Shown here in pieces: positions 51,772-60,760 of a stretch of DNA of 64,000 nucleotides. Position numbers and translations under genes: made by a program. Under the pieces are notes generated by a model that was not told the DNA's origin, made no database searches, and saw only the letters and a list, made by a program, of their open reading frames with translations. The DNA is taken from contig NZ_CP077639.1 in the NCBI RefSeq assembly GCF_019056395.1, positions 2,544,001 through 2,608,000 on the forward strand, written 5' to 3'. This stretch comes from Terribacillus sp. DMT04. Its GTDB lineage: Bacteria > Bacillota > Bacilli > Bacillales > Amphibacillaceae. Each line of letters starts with the position of its first letter. The stretch's first letter is position 1.

Positions 51772-52992
51772 TCAATCCTTCCCTCTGGTCATCAAATCCA
51801 GCAGCAGTTGAAATTTCTGCATCACGTCTGTCATATCCAGCTGAAGCGCTTCATTGATTTGATTGATTCGGTAGTTGACTGTGTTTGGATGAACAAAGAG
51901 CGCTGCCGCAGTTGGCTTGATTTTACAGTTATGCAGCAAGTATAGTTCCAGCGTCTTGAACAATTCTTTTTTATCATTCGGATCAAGTCTTCGTATCTTT
52001 TTTAAATCTTCGCTTTCATAGCCAAGTTCCTTGTTTTTATCGGCAATGGCTTGCAGATAACGGCAAACATGCAAATCCTTATAATACAACGGTACTGGCC
52101 GATGCGTGAGTTTTATCGCTTGAATTACTTCTCTAGCTTGTGCGGCGCTCGTTAACATATCAATTGAATCTTGGTAAACACTGCCGACACCGCTAAGAAT
52201 ACAAGCTCCTTTGTCCTTCGCATAATCGCGAATCCTTTGAATGACTTCTCTGGCTAATGTTTCGATTGGTGCATCAGCTTGCTTACCGCCATGAACGATT
52301 AGTAATGTATCATCCTTAATCAGCACATGATGTAATTTATCCTCTAGCTGAAGCGATGTTTGTGCGACTTGCTGCAAATCATACAGCAGCTTCTCATCCC
52401 ATTGCGGCAGTTCAACAGCCGCAACAGCAAAATAATCTGGCAGGACGACACCAAACTCCTTTGCCCCCCATTCTAAATCAGAAGAGCGCTTATACAAATT
52501 ATTGAAAATATTTCGATAAAATTGATCCTTCTTTTCCTCCTGCTTCAGCTTCGATTTTTGGATGTCATAGATGAGCCGACCGATATGGAAAGAAATCTCG
52601 TAAAGAAAATTAACATCTGATGCAGACAACGGCTGCTCCATCTCCTGAATCCAGACATAACCCATGACACGTTCTTCATGCTTTGCGCTTACCACAATCC
52701 TAGTATTTAACCCAATCTCCGGCATCGCTAAAACAGTGAAAGGACGTTCGTAAGTTTTCAGCTTGTTAACGATCCCCGCTTCAATAAATCTTTCATAAAT
52801 AGGCAGTGTCCACTTCTTTGTGAATATTGTCTGCTGATTTGCATCATCAAAATGATGTACATAGTGCGAATTGTACGCTAGCAGCGTATAATCAGCACTC
52901 TCAACGATCACTGGTCTTTCCAGCTCAAAGCTTAGTAAATCGATGACAGCATCCAAATCGTTGATGGATAAAACACGATCGAATAACTCCAT
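51772..52992 (-). CDS. PucR/CdaR-type transcriptional regulator
   Basis: 406-aa activator-like protein. A sensor-type N-terminus (about 1-150) is followed by a GGDEF-like middle and the PucR C-terminal helix-turn-helix (LELYLLHNCKIKPTAAALFVHPNTVNYRINQI at about 345-376). This group includes PucR, AdeR and the proline regulator PutR. The put genes at 61-63 kb might be its targets, but there is no direct evidence. Divergent from a chemoreceptor gene. ATG with AGGGGAA. Confidence 0.88.
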   Translation of the reverse strand: MELFDRVLSINDLDAVIDLLSFELERPVIVESADYTLLAYNSHYVHHFDDANQQTIFTKKWTLPIYERFIEAGIVNKLKTYERPFTVLAMPEIGLNTRIVVSAKHEERVMGYVWIQEMEQPLSASDVNFLYEISFHIGRLIYDIQKSKLKQEEKKDQFYRNIFNNLYKRSSDLEWGAKEFGVVLPDYFAVAAVELPQWDEKLLYDLQQVAQTSLQLEDKLHHVLIKDDTLLIVHGGKQADAPIETLAREVIQRIRDYAKDKGACILSGVGSVYQDSIDMLTSAAQAREVIQAIKLTHRPVPLYYKDLHVCRYLQAIADKNKELGYESEDLKKIRRLDPNDKKELFKTLELYLLHNCKIKPTAAALFVHPNTVNYRINQINEALQLDMTDVMQKFQLLLDLMTRGKD

Positions 52993-53101
52993 AACTCATT
53001 TCCCCTAAGCATTTTCTTCTATCATAACGGACTCCATACATTTTGCCTAGTCTCTTCCAATTTTTCCATGTGATATATAAATATTATTACTAAATTTAAT
53101 T

Positions 53102-53175
53102 AGAAAGCGTTATCTTCTTGTTTTATAAAATTTATAGCTAAAATGTACTACATAATCCCTTCTTCCTACCGATAA
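53102..53175 (+). promoter_or_regulatory. Chemoreceptor promoter region with sigma-D-type promoter and cre-like box
   Basis: TACA (53149-53152), 15 nt, ACCGATAA (53168-53175) resembles the sigma-D consensus TAAA-N15-GCCGATAT used for chemotaxis genes. At 53102-53115 AGAAAGCGTTATCT matches the cre consensus at 13 of 14 positions. Confidence 0.6.
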
Positions 53176-53221
53176 TAATGTGTAGCCAGTAATACAGCAC
53201 AGAGAGGAATAAAGTATAGAT

Positions 53222-55228
53222 ATGGAAGAAACAAAAAAGAGAGGTAATTTCTTTACCCGAAAAATTTTACGCAAAATCATTTACCCGATTGTTGCGATGT
53301 TTATTTTATCAGGACTCGTAACCGCCTACTTCGGTTACCAATTCAGCCGCACGACGATGTTGGAATCTCAAACAGAACAAATGAAAGATCAAACGGTTGT
53401 ACAGCTAAACAGTATTTATGACTTATTCCTTGAGAATATAGAAAATAGTCTGGACAGCATTAGTAAGATGCAATCACTACGAAATAACAATATGGACCGA
53501 TTGGGTGCAACATTCGAAAGTTATGCAAAAGATAATGACAATATCGAATCCATTTTCTATCAGCCAATGGAAGGTGAAATGCTATCTTATCCAGAAGCTA
53601 CTCTTCCGGAGGATTTCGACCCAACAACACGGCCATGGTATAAACTTGGTTTAGAGTTACAAGAAAACCCCGGCTACACTGACCCATATGTATCAACAAC
53701 CACCGGCGAACAAGTTGTCGATGCAGTACAGCCTATCTTTGACAATAACAACGAGTTAAAAGGAATGCTGATTGTTGAATTTAGACTTTCTTCATTAAAA
53801 GAGCTTACCGAGCAAGTGCAAGTAGCAGAGACAGGCTATGCTGTTGCTTTTGATTCATCAGGTCACTTCCTATCTCATCCGAATGAAGAGTATCTAGGAA
53901 CAGATGCGACGGAAAATGAGTTCTGGGAAAAAATGATGGCTTCAGGTCGCTCTGGAATTGTCCATTATGAATTCGAAGGCGAAGATCGCGCATTAGCCTT
54001 CACAACGAATGACCGTACTGGTTGGACAATTGCAGCAATTGTTCCGACAAAAGAATTCAGCGACTTAGCGAGCGGGATCATCCTGCCTCTTTTAATCACT
54101 GTACTCGTCGTTCTTGCTATAGCAATTCTTGTTACCTTCTTCGTTGTTAACTCTGTCGTACGACCAATTCAAGTACTTCGAGATAAAATGAAGCATGTAG
54201 AAGATGGTGACCTGACTGTTCGAATGGAAACAAAATCAAATGATGAGATTGGCGATCTATCAAACAGCTTTAACACAATGATAGGCAACATACACGACAT
54301 GATGCACCATAACACGGAGATTTCTGCAAATGTTCAATCTGCATCCCAAGCTTTGTCTGCTAATGCCGAAGAAAACGCCGCAACGTCTAGTGAAGTAGCA
54401 GCAACAATGGAAGAGATTTCTGCTGGAACACAAAGCTTAGCAGAAATTATGGAACGCAATGCTGTTGCAACAGAGGCTCTATCTCAGAATATCAAACTAG
54501 TAGATGCACACAATCAGCAAGTGTATGAAGAAGCGCTTGTCATGACAGAATCCGCTAAAGTAGGCGGATCACAGATGCAAGACTTGATTGAGCAATCGAA
54601 GGATGCAATTGAAGCTACTGGTAAGATCGAAGCAGCAGTCAAAAGTCTGCAGCAAAAATCCAGCAATATTGGCGGTATTGTGAATACTATTACCGACATC
54701 GCTGGACAAACGAACTTGCTCGCTCTTAATGCAGCAATTGAAGCAGCGCGTGCTGGCGAAAGCGGCAAAGGCTTCGCTGTTGTAGCAGATGAAGTTCGCA
54801 AACTAGCTGAACAAACGGAAACAGCATTGCGAGATATTGCAAGCATCGTACAAGAGATTCAATCAGAAACAGCCGAGACAGCAGCATTTGCCTCTAAAAC
54901 AGGTGATGTAGTAAGAGGACAAGAAACGGCTGTTAATAGTACAAAAGAAATCTTTATTCAGATCCAAGAGGCAATCACCCACAATATGGAGCTGACTGCT
55001 CAAACGAAGGAAGAAATGAAATCCATGATGGAGCGAGAAGCAACGCTTGCTACCAATACGGGTGAAATTGCAGCAATCAGCCAGGAAACGGCAGCCGGCA
55101 CAGAAGAAATAACGGCTTCTGTAGCGGATCAAAGTCACTCTATGGAACAATTGAAAGAACTGGCAGAGAAGTTAGAAGCAGATTCTAATACGCTGCAAGA
55201 GCAGCTGCAGCAGTTTAAATTGTCATAA
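53222..55228 (+). CDS. Methyl-accepting chemotaxis protein
   Basis: 668-aa chemoreceptor. Helix 1 at about 19-37, a double-Cache-type sensor (about 40-275, with [14 protein letters not shown]), helix 2 at about 286-310, HAMP (about 311-363) and the cytoplasmic signalling domain with the hairpin tip [19 protein letters not shown] followed by [18 protein letters not shown]. dCache receptors commonly bind amino acids or carboxylates; the ligand is unknown. No receptor partner is encoded beside it. ATG; the ribosome site GAGAGG is 12-14 nt away, rather far. Confidence 0.93.
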   Translation: MEETKKRGNFFTRKILRKIIYPIVAMFILSGLVTAYFGYQFSRTTMLESQTEQMKDQTVVQLNSIYDLFLENIENSLDSISKMQSLRNNNMDRLGATFESYAKDNDNIESIFYQPMEGEMLSYPEATLPEDFDPTTRPWYKLGLELQENPGYTDPYVSTTTGEQVVDAVQPIFDNNNELKGMLIVEFRLSSLKELTEQVQVAETGYAVAFDSSGHFLSHPNEEYLGTDATENEFWEKMMASGRSGIVHYEFEGEDRALAFTTNDRTGWTIAAIVPTKEFSDLASGIILPLLITVLVVLAIAILVTFFVVNSVVRPIQVLRDKMKHVEDGDLTVRMETKSNDEIGDLSNSFNTMIGNIHDMMHHNTEISANVQSASQALSANAEENAATSSEVAATMEEISAGTQSLAEIMERNAVATEALSQNIKLVDAHNQQVYEEALVMTESAKVGGSQMQDLIEQSKDAIEATGKIEAAVKSLQQKSSNIGGIVNTITDIAGQTNLLALNAAIEAARAGESGKGFAVVADEVRKLAEQTETALRDIASIVQEIQSETAETAAFASKTGDVVRGQETAVNSTKEIFIQIQEAITHNMELTAQTKEEMKSMMEREATLATNTGEIAAISQETAAGTEEITASVADQSHSMEQLKELAEKLEADSNTLQEQLQQFKLS

Positions 55229-55237
55229 AAGAGATCT

Positions 55238-55585
55238 ATAAAAATCCAAACAATACTGCAATTATAGCAGCATTGTTTGGATTTTTTGCATTTGCATTGG
55301 AAACGAAGATGAGAGCATCGCTTCGGAAATACACTCCGCTTTCCTGCGGGCGGCTGGTGAGTCTCCGTGTATTTCCTACGCTGTTTTTTGTTATGTGATA
55401 CCTTCACTCGGGGAGGTAAAATACGTAGACTCCTCGAAAATAAGAAGCGATTTTCTTGTCGGTCTCTTACTTCAATTGCTATACCTGTCCAACGGTAACA
55501 GCAAGAGTTGAAGAGGCAGCGGCCGTCGGAGGAATGCAGTAAAACAGTAGGCATGTATGAATCGTTCGCTTTCAGGATGAATTAA
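55238..55585 (-). repeat. Dispersed intergenic repeat, long copy ending in a terminator
   Basis: About 348 bp, the inverted match of 44303-44698. It begins with the terminator hairpin AAAATCCAAACAATACTGC/GCAGCATTGTTTGGATTTTT (55240-55287), then GAGAGCATCGCTTCGGAAATACAC (55325-55334 is the terminal arm) and GTGTATTTCC (55367-55376), CCTACGCTG, then CGTAGACTCCTCGAAAATAAG and AAGCG-ATTTTCTTGTC, and ends near TCGTTCGCTTTCAGGATGAATTAA. The central core is 53 bp shorter than at 44.5 kb. It fills the gap between the convergent chemoreceptor and aroE genes; no credible frame. Confidence 0.82.
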
Positions 55586-55597
55586 CCTTGTTTTTTA

Positions 55598-56500
55598 TCA
55601 TTTGTCTCCGAACATTATCTTCCGAATTTGTTCCACCGGCATGTCTTCTCCTGTAAATAACTTATACGCTAATGCGCCTTGCCAAAGAACCATGCCTAAG
55701 CCGTTGATAGCTTTAGCTCCAGCTGCTTCTGCTTGTGCGAGCAATTTGGTTCTTATCGGGTTGTAAACGACATCACTTACCGTCAAGTCGTCACGCAGTA
55801 CATCTAGCATGCCATCCAAGATACTAAAGTTATCGTGTGGCTTCATCCCTAGGCTTGTTGCATTTGTGAGCAGCGTACTTTCCGAGATTTCGTTTCGAAG
55901 TGCGTTTTTATCTTCAAATGGAAATACATTAGCCGTTACACCGTACGCTTTCATCTCCCTATTGATAAACGCCACATTCTCTTTTGCATTTGCAAAAAGA
56001 TTATCTTGTCTGGCAAATACACTTAGTTCTTTAATTCCTGCTTGTACTAATTGAATGGCGATTGGAGCTGCCACACCGCCGGATCCTACAAGTGTTACCT
56101 TTATCCCTTCCAGCGGTACACACTGTTCTTTTAAATTCATCACATATCCAAGGCCATCCGTATTATAGCCAATCAATTTTCCATCTTGATGAACAACTGT
56201 ATTGCTGGCACGAGCCAGTCTTGCCGAATCATCCAGCTCGTCCAAATACTGCATGATTGCTATTTTATTCGGCATGGATACATTAAAGCCTGCTGCACCT
56301 AACGCTTTCATACCTTTTACAGAAGCTTGCAAACCTTCCGTTCCAACATCAAAAGCCAAATACGCATAATTCAGACCACTGATGGTGTAGCCTAAATTAT
56401 GCATGGCAGGTGTTATACTATGCCCAATCGGGGACGCAAGCAATCCTATTAACGTCGTCTTGCCGTCAATTTGGGCAAGGTTTTTATCTTTTATGGTCAC
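55598..56500 (-). CDS. aroE: Shikimate dehydrogenase (AroE/YdiB type)
   Basis: 300 aa, reducing 3-dehydroshikimate (or acting on quinate). Substrate domain with SPIGHSITPAMHN (Ser-His substrate contacts) and NVSMPNK with catalytic Lys; NAD(P) domain with VGSGGVAAPIAIQ. Slightly longer than the 275-280-aa AroE, closer to YdiB, so it may be the bifunctional quinate/shikimate form. GTG start at 56498-56500, with GGAGG 7 nt upstream; an ATG 10 codons earlier lacks a site. Adjacent to the zinc operon but with a separate leader. Confidence 0.88.
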   Translation of the reverse strand: MTIKDKNLAQIDGKTTLIGLLASPIGHSITPAMHNLGYTISGLNYAYLAFDVGTEGLQASVKGMKALGAAGFNVSMPNKIAIMQYLDELDDSARLARASNTVVHQDGKLIGYNTDGLGYVMNLKEQCVPLEGIKVTLVGSGGVAAPIAIQLVQAGIKELSVFARQDNLFANAKENVAFINREMKAYGVTANVFPFEDKNALRNEISESTLLTNATSLGMKPHDNFSILDGMLDVLRDDLTVSDVVYNPIRTKLLAQAEAAGAKAINGLGMVLWQGALAYKLFTGEDMPVEQIRKIMFGDK

Positions 56501-56589
56501 TTTGAAACCTCCAGTCTCAGATAATAGCAAGTCATTACTTATACCCTATTATACGGAGGTTCCGCTCATGACCTTGTAAACAAAAACTG

Positions 56590-57765
56590 CTAAACAAAAG
56601 CAGGCAGCGGATCTTCTAATGCTGTGAAATCTTGCTTCATTTCCTCATCTGTTACTAAACACAAATCTAGCTCGTGGGTCATTTTCTCTTCATTCATCTT
56701 CATGCCGATAAACACAATCTCCGTCATTCTGTCTCCATAGTCAGGATGCCACCTGCTATCCAAATCGGGATCCTCTGCACGCAGCTGTTTTTGTTCTTCT
56801 TCCGCGTACGTCACCACCCAGGGACCGGCAGCTTCCAACGTCAGTGACTGGCCAGCTTGTGATAGTAAACCGCTCATGTCCGGGCGTGATGCCAGCCAGA
56901 AAAAGCCTTTTGATCGCACCACTTCTGCTGGCCATTGCTCCAGCCATTTCATCCAGCGTTCTGGGTGAAACGGACGTCTGCTTCGATAAACAAAAGATGC
57001 AATACCATACTCTTCTGTCTCCGGAATATGTTCATTGTTCAGTTCCTTAATCCAGCCGGCAGACTGACTTGCTTTTTCAAAGGAGAAAGTGTTGGTATTA
57101 AGCACCAGTTCAGGGCTAATTTTGCCGTATGTTGTTTGGTGGATGGCTGCGTCTGGATTCAATGTGTGAAGCAAGCTGTACAGCTCGTTAACTTTCTTCT
57201 GTTCTAGCTGATCAATCTTATTTAGCAAAATGACATCGGCAAATTCAATCTGATCAAGCAGCAAGTCGGAAATCTCCCGCTCGTCTTCTTCGACTGCTTC
57301 TTGCTGTCGATCTAGTAATGTTTCTCCTGATTGATAGTCATGCCAGAAACTGCCCGCGTCCACAACTGTTACCATCGTATCCAGACGGGTTTTGGCAGAC
57401 AAATCAATGCCTAGCATATCCTCTTGCAGCGTAAAGCTTTGCGCGACAGGAATAGGTTCAGAAATTCCCGTAGACTCAACAATAATATAATCAATATCCA
57501 AATCTGCCAGTTTATCAATCTCGACAATTAAATCCTCTCTCAAGGTACAGCAGATGCAGCCGTTTTCCAGCTGAATCAGTTTTTCATCTGTACGCTTCAG
57601 CCCACCTTGTTCTACGAGCTGTGCATCAATATTGATTTCACTCATATCATTGACGAGCACACCTATTTTTACGTTTTGCTTATTAGAAAGCAAATGATTT
57701 AACAGGGTCGTCTTACCTGCCCCTAAATAACCGCTCAGCACGGTTACAGGTATGTTCTGTTTCAT
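56590..57765 (-). CDS. COG0523 zinc metallochaperone GTPase, paralogue 1
   Basis: 391-aa G3E-family GTPase resembling B. subtilis ZagA (YciC). Walker [16 protein letters not shown] at 11-25, metal-binding GCICC (Cys70, Cys72, Cys73), NKID for guanine and a C-terminal domain. Zinc transfer to client proteins is driven by GTP hydrolysis. Fourth gene of the zinc operon, starting 3 nt after the rpsN-like gene. High similarity to paralogue 2 (same [14 protein letters not shown] start and WHPDYGDRMTEIVFIG vs [16 protein letters not shown] at the end) suggests duplication. Confidence 0.92.
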   Translation of the reverse strand: MKQNIPVTVLSGYLGAGKTTLLNHLLSNKQNVKIGVLVNDMSEINIDAQLVEQGGLKRTDEKLIQLENGCICCTLREDLIVEIDKLADLDIDYIIVESTGISEPIPVAQSFTLQEDMLGIDLSAKTRLDTMVTVVDAGSFWHDYQSGETLLDRQQEAVEEDEREISDLLLDQIEFADVILLNKIDQLEQKKVNELYSLLHTLNPDAAIHQTTYGKISPELVLNTNTFSFEKASQSAGWIKELNNEHIPETEEYGIASFVYRSRRPFHPERWMKWLEQWPAEVVRSKGFFWLASRPDMSGLLSQAGQSLTLEAAGPWVVTYAEEEQKQLRAEDPDLDSRWHPDYGDRMTEIVFIGMKMNEEKMTHELDLCLVTDEEMKQDFTALEDPLPAFV

Positions 57766-57768
57766 GTG

Positions 57769-58038
57769 TTACCAGCTCGCCTTCTTCACGCCCGGAATTT
57801 GCCCTTTATGTGCATACTCACGAAATTTAATTCGACTCATCCCAAATTTACGCATGTAGCCGCGCGGACGTCCGGATATTTCACAGCGACTTTTTAATCT
57901 GGTTGGAGAGGAATCACGAGGAAGCTTTCGCAATGCTTCATAATCTCCCTTTGCTTTTAACTCTCTGCGCAGCTCGGCGTATTTTGCTACCAATTCTTGT
58001 CGCTGCTTCTCTTTTGCCACTTTTGATTTTTTAGCCAT
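57769..58038 (-). CDS. rpsN: Zinc-independent 30S ribosomal protein S14
   Basis: 89-aa S14 of the C-minus type (B. subtilis YhzA). Core [20 protein letters not shown], then [24 protein letters not shown]; the zinc-binding CxxC pairs of the standard S14 are absent. Under zinc starvation it replaces zinc-containing S14 and spares the metal. The ATG at 58036-58038 has AGGAGGAATA upstream; an ATG 26 codons earlier lies in the preceding gene. Placed between two COG0523 genes under the Zur-controlled promoter. Confidence 0.94.
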   Translation of the reverse strand: MAKKSKVAKEKQRQELVAKYAELRRELKAKGDYEALRKLPRDSSPTRLKSRCEISGRPRGYMRKFGMSRIKFREYAHKGQIPGVKKASW

Positions 58039-58054
58039 TGTTATTCCTCCTAAA

Positions 58055-59257
58055 TTAGTTTGCGGTTTGGATGTTCCATTGAAATGGGTCTTGCAGCTGT
58101 GACCAATCACTGGCAAGTTCGGTTTCAGTCAGTAAACAACGGTCTAATTCTTCTGTGATCGCTTGCTGGTCCAAATCGGTTCCGATGAAAACAAGCTGTG
58201 TCATGCGGTCGCCATATGTTGGATGCCAGACTTTATCCAACGAAGGATTTTCCCGACGTAAAAATGCTTGCCGGTCTTTATCCAGCGTCGCCACCCAGTA
58301 AGAAACCGGCTCTATATTTGCTGCTGGTCCTGCCTGAGAGAGCAGCAAAGCAAATTGATTGCGAGTCGCACACCATGTAATGCCTTTCGACCGGACGATG
58401 TTCTCCGGCATTGTCTCGACAAAGTGCATAAAACGCTGGGAGTGGAACGGATGTTGACGGATGTAAGTAAATGATCCAATCCCATATTCTTCGGTTTCTG
58501 GCGTATGCTGCTCTGGCCCATTTTCTAGCTCTTTCAGCCAACCAGCGGAAGCACTGACTTTGTCAAAATCAAAGGATGCTGTAAACAAAATCTCTTTCGG
58601 GTCGATTTGCCCGTGGGTTGTTTCCATAATCTTTGCTTCTGGCTGTAATAGACGCAGAACATGTTTCAATTGTTTAAGTTGTTCTGCTTCTACTAAATCG
58701 CATTTGTTTAAAATTAATACATTACAAAATTCGATTTGATCGAGCAGCAAATCAGCAATTTCTCGTTCATCGTTTTCTGCAACCTCCTGCTGCCGATCCA
58801 GCAGGCTCTCACCAGAACCAAAATCATGCCAAAAACGATTGGCATCCACTACTGTTACCATCGTATCCAGTGTCGTAAAATCGGACAGGTTGATGTTCGA
58901 CTGTTCATCAATATACGAAAATGTCTGCGCAACTGGTACCGGCTCACTTATCCCGCTAGATTCAATCAAGATATAGTCGAACTTGCCGTCTTTCGCCAGC
59001 TTTTCTACCTCAACGAGTAAATCATCACGTAACGTACAGCAGATGCAGCCATTTGACATCTCGACTAGCTGCTCATCAACACGTGACAACGTGCCTTCAT
59101 TCTCCACTAAACCAGCATCAATATTGATTTCACTCATGTCGTTTACAATCACCGCTACTTTTAATCCATCACGGTTATGCAGCACATGATTCAGCAATGT
59201 GGTTTTGCCAGCACCTAAATAGCCGCTCAGCACAGTCACGGGGATTTTCTTTTTCAT
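58055..59257 (-). CDS. COG0523 zinc metallochaperone GTPase, paralogue 2
   Basis: 400-aa G3E GTPase. Walker [15 protein letters not shown] at 11-24, GCICC with Cys71, Cys73 and Cys74, and the conserved ND and [11 protein letters not shown] elements. Very similar to paralogue 1. Its own Zur-like box lies immediately upstream (59272-59286), so it may have a secondary promoter. ATG with GAGGTGA. Followed by rpsN after 16 nt. Confidence 0.92.
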   Translation of the reverse strand: MKKKIPVTVLSGYLGAGKTTLLNHVLHNRDGLKVAVIVNDMSEINIDAGLVENEGTLSRVDEQLVEMSNGCICCTLRDDLLVEVEKLAKDGKFDYILIESSGISEPVPVAQTFSYIDEQSNINLSDFTTLDTMVTVVDANRFWHDFGSGESLLDRQQEVAENDEREIADLLLDQIEFCNVLILNKCDLVEAEQLKQLKHVLRLLQPEAKIMETTHGQIDPKEILFTASFDFDKVSASAGWLKELENGPEQHTPETEEYGIGSFTYIRQHPFHSQRFMHFVETMPENIVRSKGITWCATRNQFALLLSQAGPAANIEPVSYWVATLDKDRQAFLRRENPSLDKVWHPTYGDRMTQLVFIGTDLDQQAITEELDRCLLTETELASDWSQLQDPFQWNIQTAN

Positions 59258-59271
59258 ATCTTCACCTCAAT

Positions 59272-59286
59272 ATGTAATAATTACGA
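59272..59286 (-). promoter_or_regulatory. Zur-like box inside the zinc operon
   Basis: ATGTAATAATTACGA matches the Bacillus Zur box TCGTAATNATTACGA at 13 of 15 positions (two mismatches in the left arm). It lies 15 nt before the start of paralogue 2. Confidence 0.7.
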
Positions 59287-59315
59287 TTTAAAATCAGCTA
59301 AATTTTTTTACCTGT

Positions 59316-60326
59316 TCAAGCACCTTTAGATTGAAACTTGTCCACCTCACCAAGACAAAACGCAAATCCTGTCCGCAATTCTTCCTCATTCAAATCCTTG
59401 CCGATAAAAACAAGCTCGTTTTGCTTCATTTCTCCTTGCTTCCACTCCCGATCTATAGTGCTGGCAAAAAGCATATGTACACCTTGGAACAAAACCCGGC
59501 GCTTCTCTCCTGCCACATGAAGAATCCCTTTATACCGGAAAAGACTTTCACCCTTTACCTGTACCAAATACGAAAACCACATATCCAAACGTTTGGCATC
59601 CAGTGGACGATCGTCTCTTAATACGATTGCCTGGATATCGTCATGATGATGATGGTGGTGCTGCTCGAGAAAATCAGGACGAATACGAAGCGTATGATCG
59701 AGTGAAAAACTGTACACATGCAGCAGTTTATCTAACGGTACCTCACTATCTTGGACGTTAAATATCTCAGCTTCTGGGTTCATTTGCTGCATTCGCACAA
59801 TCAATGCATTGCGTTTGTCTTGTGAAATAAGATCTTGCTTATTCAAAATAATTTGATCGGCAAATGCAATTTGTTCCCGAGCAATTTCATGTTCGGAAAG
59901 CTGCCCGTCTATATGCAAGCTATCTACTACCGTACTCACACAATCAATCTCAAACCAATAGCGCATCACATCATCCATAAGAAATGTTTGTATCACAGGA
60001 GCTGGATTGGCTAATCCGGTTGTTTCTATTACTACCCTTTGCAGCTGTGTTCCTTCTTTATGTGCACGTACAAGCAAATCTTTGAGTATTCTAATCAAGT
60101 CACCACGCACATTACAGCAAATACAGCCGTTGTTGATTTCAATAATCTCTTCTTTTGTTTCTTCGACAAATTTACCATCAATGCCGGTCGCACCGAACTC
60201 ATTGATAATGACTGCTGTATTGCTGCTGCGCACATCACGCAAAATTCGATTTACTAACGTCGTCTTTCCAGAACCAAGAAACCCAGTAATAATGCTGACT
60301 GGTATTTTCTTTTGCTCGTCCGTCAT
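59316..60326 (-). CDS. COG0523 zinc metallochaperone GTPase, paralogue 3 (His-rich)
   Basis: 336-aa G3E GTPase of a different branch. Walker A TGFLGSGKTTLVNRIL at 14-29, GCICC (Cys68, Cys70, Cys71), NKQD, and a His run at about 223-228 followed by two Asp, a typical metal-loading loop. The other two paralogues lack this run. First gene of the operon under the strong Zur box. The start is the ATG 60324-60326 with GAGGTG 5 nt upstream; an ATG four codons earlier overlaps that site. Confidence 0.93.
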   Translation of the reverse strand: MTDEQKKIPVSIITGFLGSGKTTLVNRILRDVRSSNTAVIINEFGATGIDGKFVEETKEEIIEINNGCICCNVRGDLIRILKDLLVRAHKEGTQLQRVVIETTGLANPAPVIQTFLMDDVMRYWFEIDCVSTVVDSLHIDGQLSEHEIAREQIAFADQIILNKQDLISQDKRNALIVRMQQMNPEAEIFNVQDSEVPLDKLLHVYSFSLDHTLRIRPDFLEQHHHHHHDDIQAIVLRDDRPLDAKRLDMWFSYLVQVKGESLFRYKGILHVAGEKRRVLFQGVHMLFASTIDREWKQGEMKQNELVFIGKDLNEEELRTGFAFCLGEVDKFQSKGA

Positions 60327-60347
60327 GTTACACCTCACATTTATAAT

Positions 60348-60362
60348 TCGTAACGGTTACGA
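60348..60362. promoter_or_regulatory. Zur box of the zinc operon
   Basis: TCGTAACGGTTACGA is a perfect 6+3+6 palindrome, matching the Zur box arms TCGTAA and TTACGA. It lies 22 nt upstream of the first COG0523 start, so zinc-loaded Zur would repress the operon. Confidence 0.9.
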
Positions 60363-60472
60363 TTTACATCATACAACAAGCACTCCTGGTTTGTAAAGTC
60401 ACAGTCAAAAAAATTGTATGTAAGATAAGTTTACAAAGTGTTTGTTAGATTGATGAAGAGTCTGTAAAATTG

Positions 60473-60498
60473 GTTTCAATATATCCTACCCCGGGTAT
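60473..60498 (+). promoter_or_regulatory. Candidate sigma-B promoter
   Basis: GTTTCA (60473-60478), 14 nt, GGGTAT (60493-60498) matches the Bacillus sigma-B consensus GTTTAA-N12-14-GGGTAT, with one mismatch in the -35. It lies 37 nt upstream of the start of a 39-aa gene. The overlapping TATAAT could also serve sigma-A with a poor -35. Confidence 0.7.
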
Positions 60499-60534
60499 AA
60501 TCAAGGGTGACACCACGAAAAGGAGAGAATAGAA

Positions 60535-60654
60535 ATGAAAAGCAAATTAGACGAAACACCGAAAGTAATCCATTGCAAAGACGATGCCGAATTCAGAGAT
60601 TGGCTCACAAGATTGAGTAATGATCCAGAGAACGAAGAAGAGCTAGACGGTTAA
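60535..60654 (+). CDS. Small 39-aa protein of unknown function
   Basis: Starts MKSKLDETPKVIHCKDDAEF and ends EELDG: acidic and soluble, with a single Cys. Too short for most gene callers. Supporting a real gene: AAAGGAGA site 9 nt before the ATG, a sigma-B-type promoter at correct distance, and a terminator-like hairpin after the stop. It may be a stress-induced small protein; family not recognised. Confidence 0.62.
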   Translation: MKSKLDETPKVIHCKDDAEFRDWLTRLSNDPENEEELDG

Positions 60655-60697
60655 TTCCTTCTCCTCTATCTTCCTTCTTTTTTTATATCCTCGAAAA

Positions 60698-60722
60698 AAG
60701 CGTGCCTATTGGGCACGCTTTC
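60698..60722. terminator. Hairpin after the 39-aa gene
   Basis: AAAGCGTGCC pairs with GGCACGCTTT around a 5-nt loop; T-tail is weak in the plus direction, A-run on the left suits the minus direction as well. Confidence 0.68.
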
Positions 60723-60760
60723 CTCGTTTTTGGACAGGTTTGATTTGGTGATGTTCTTTA

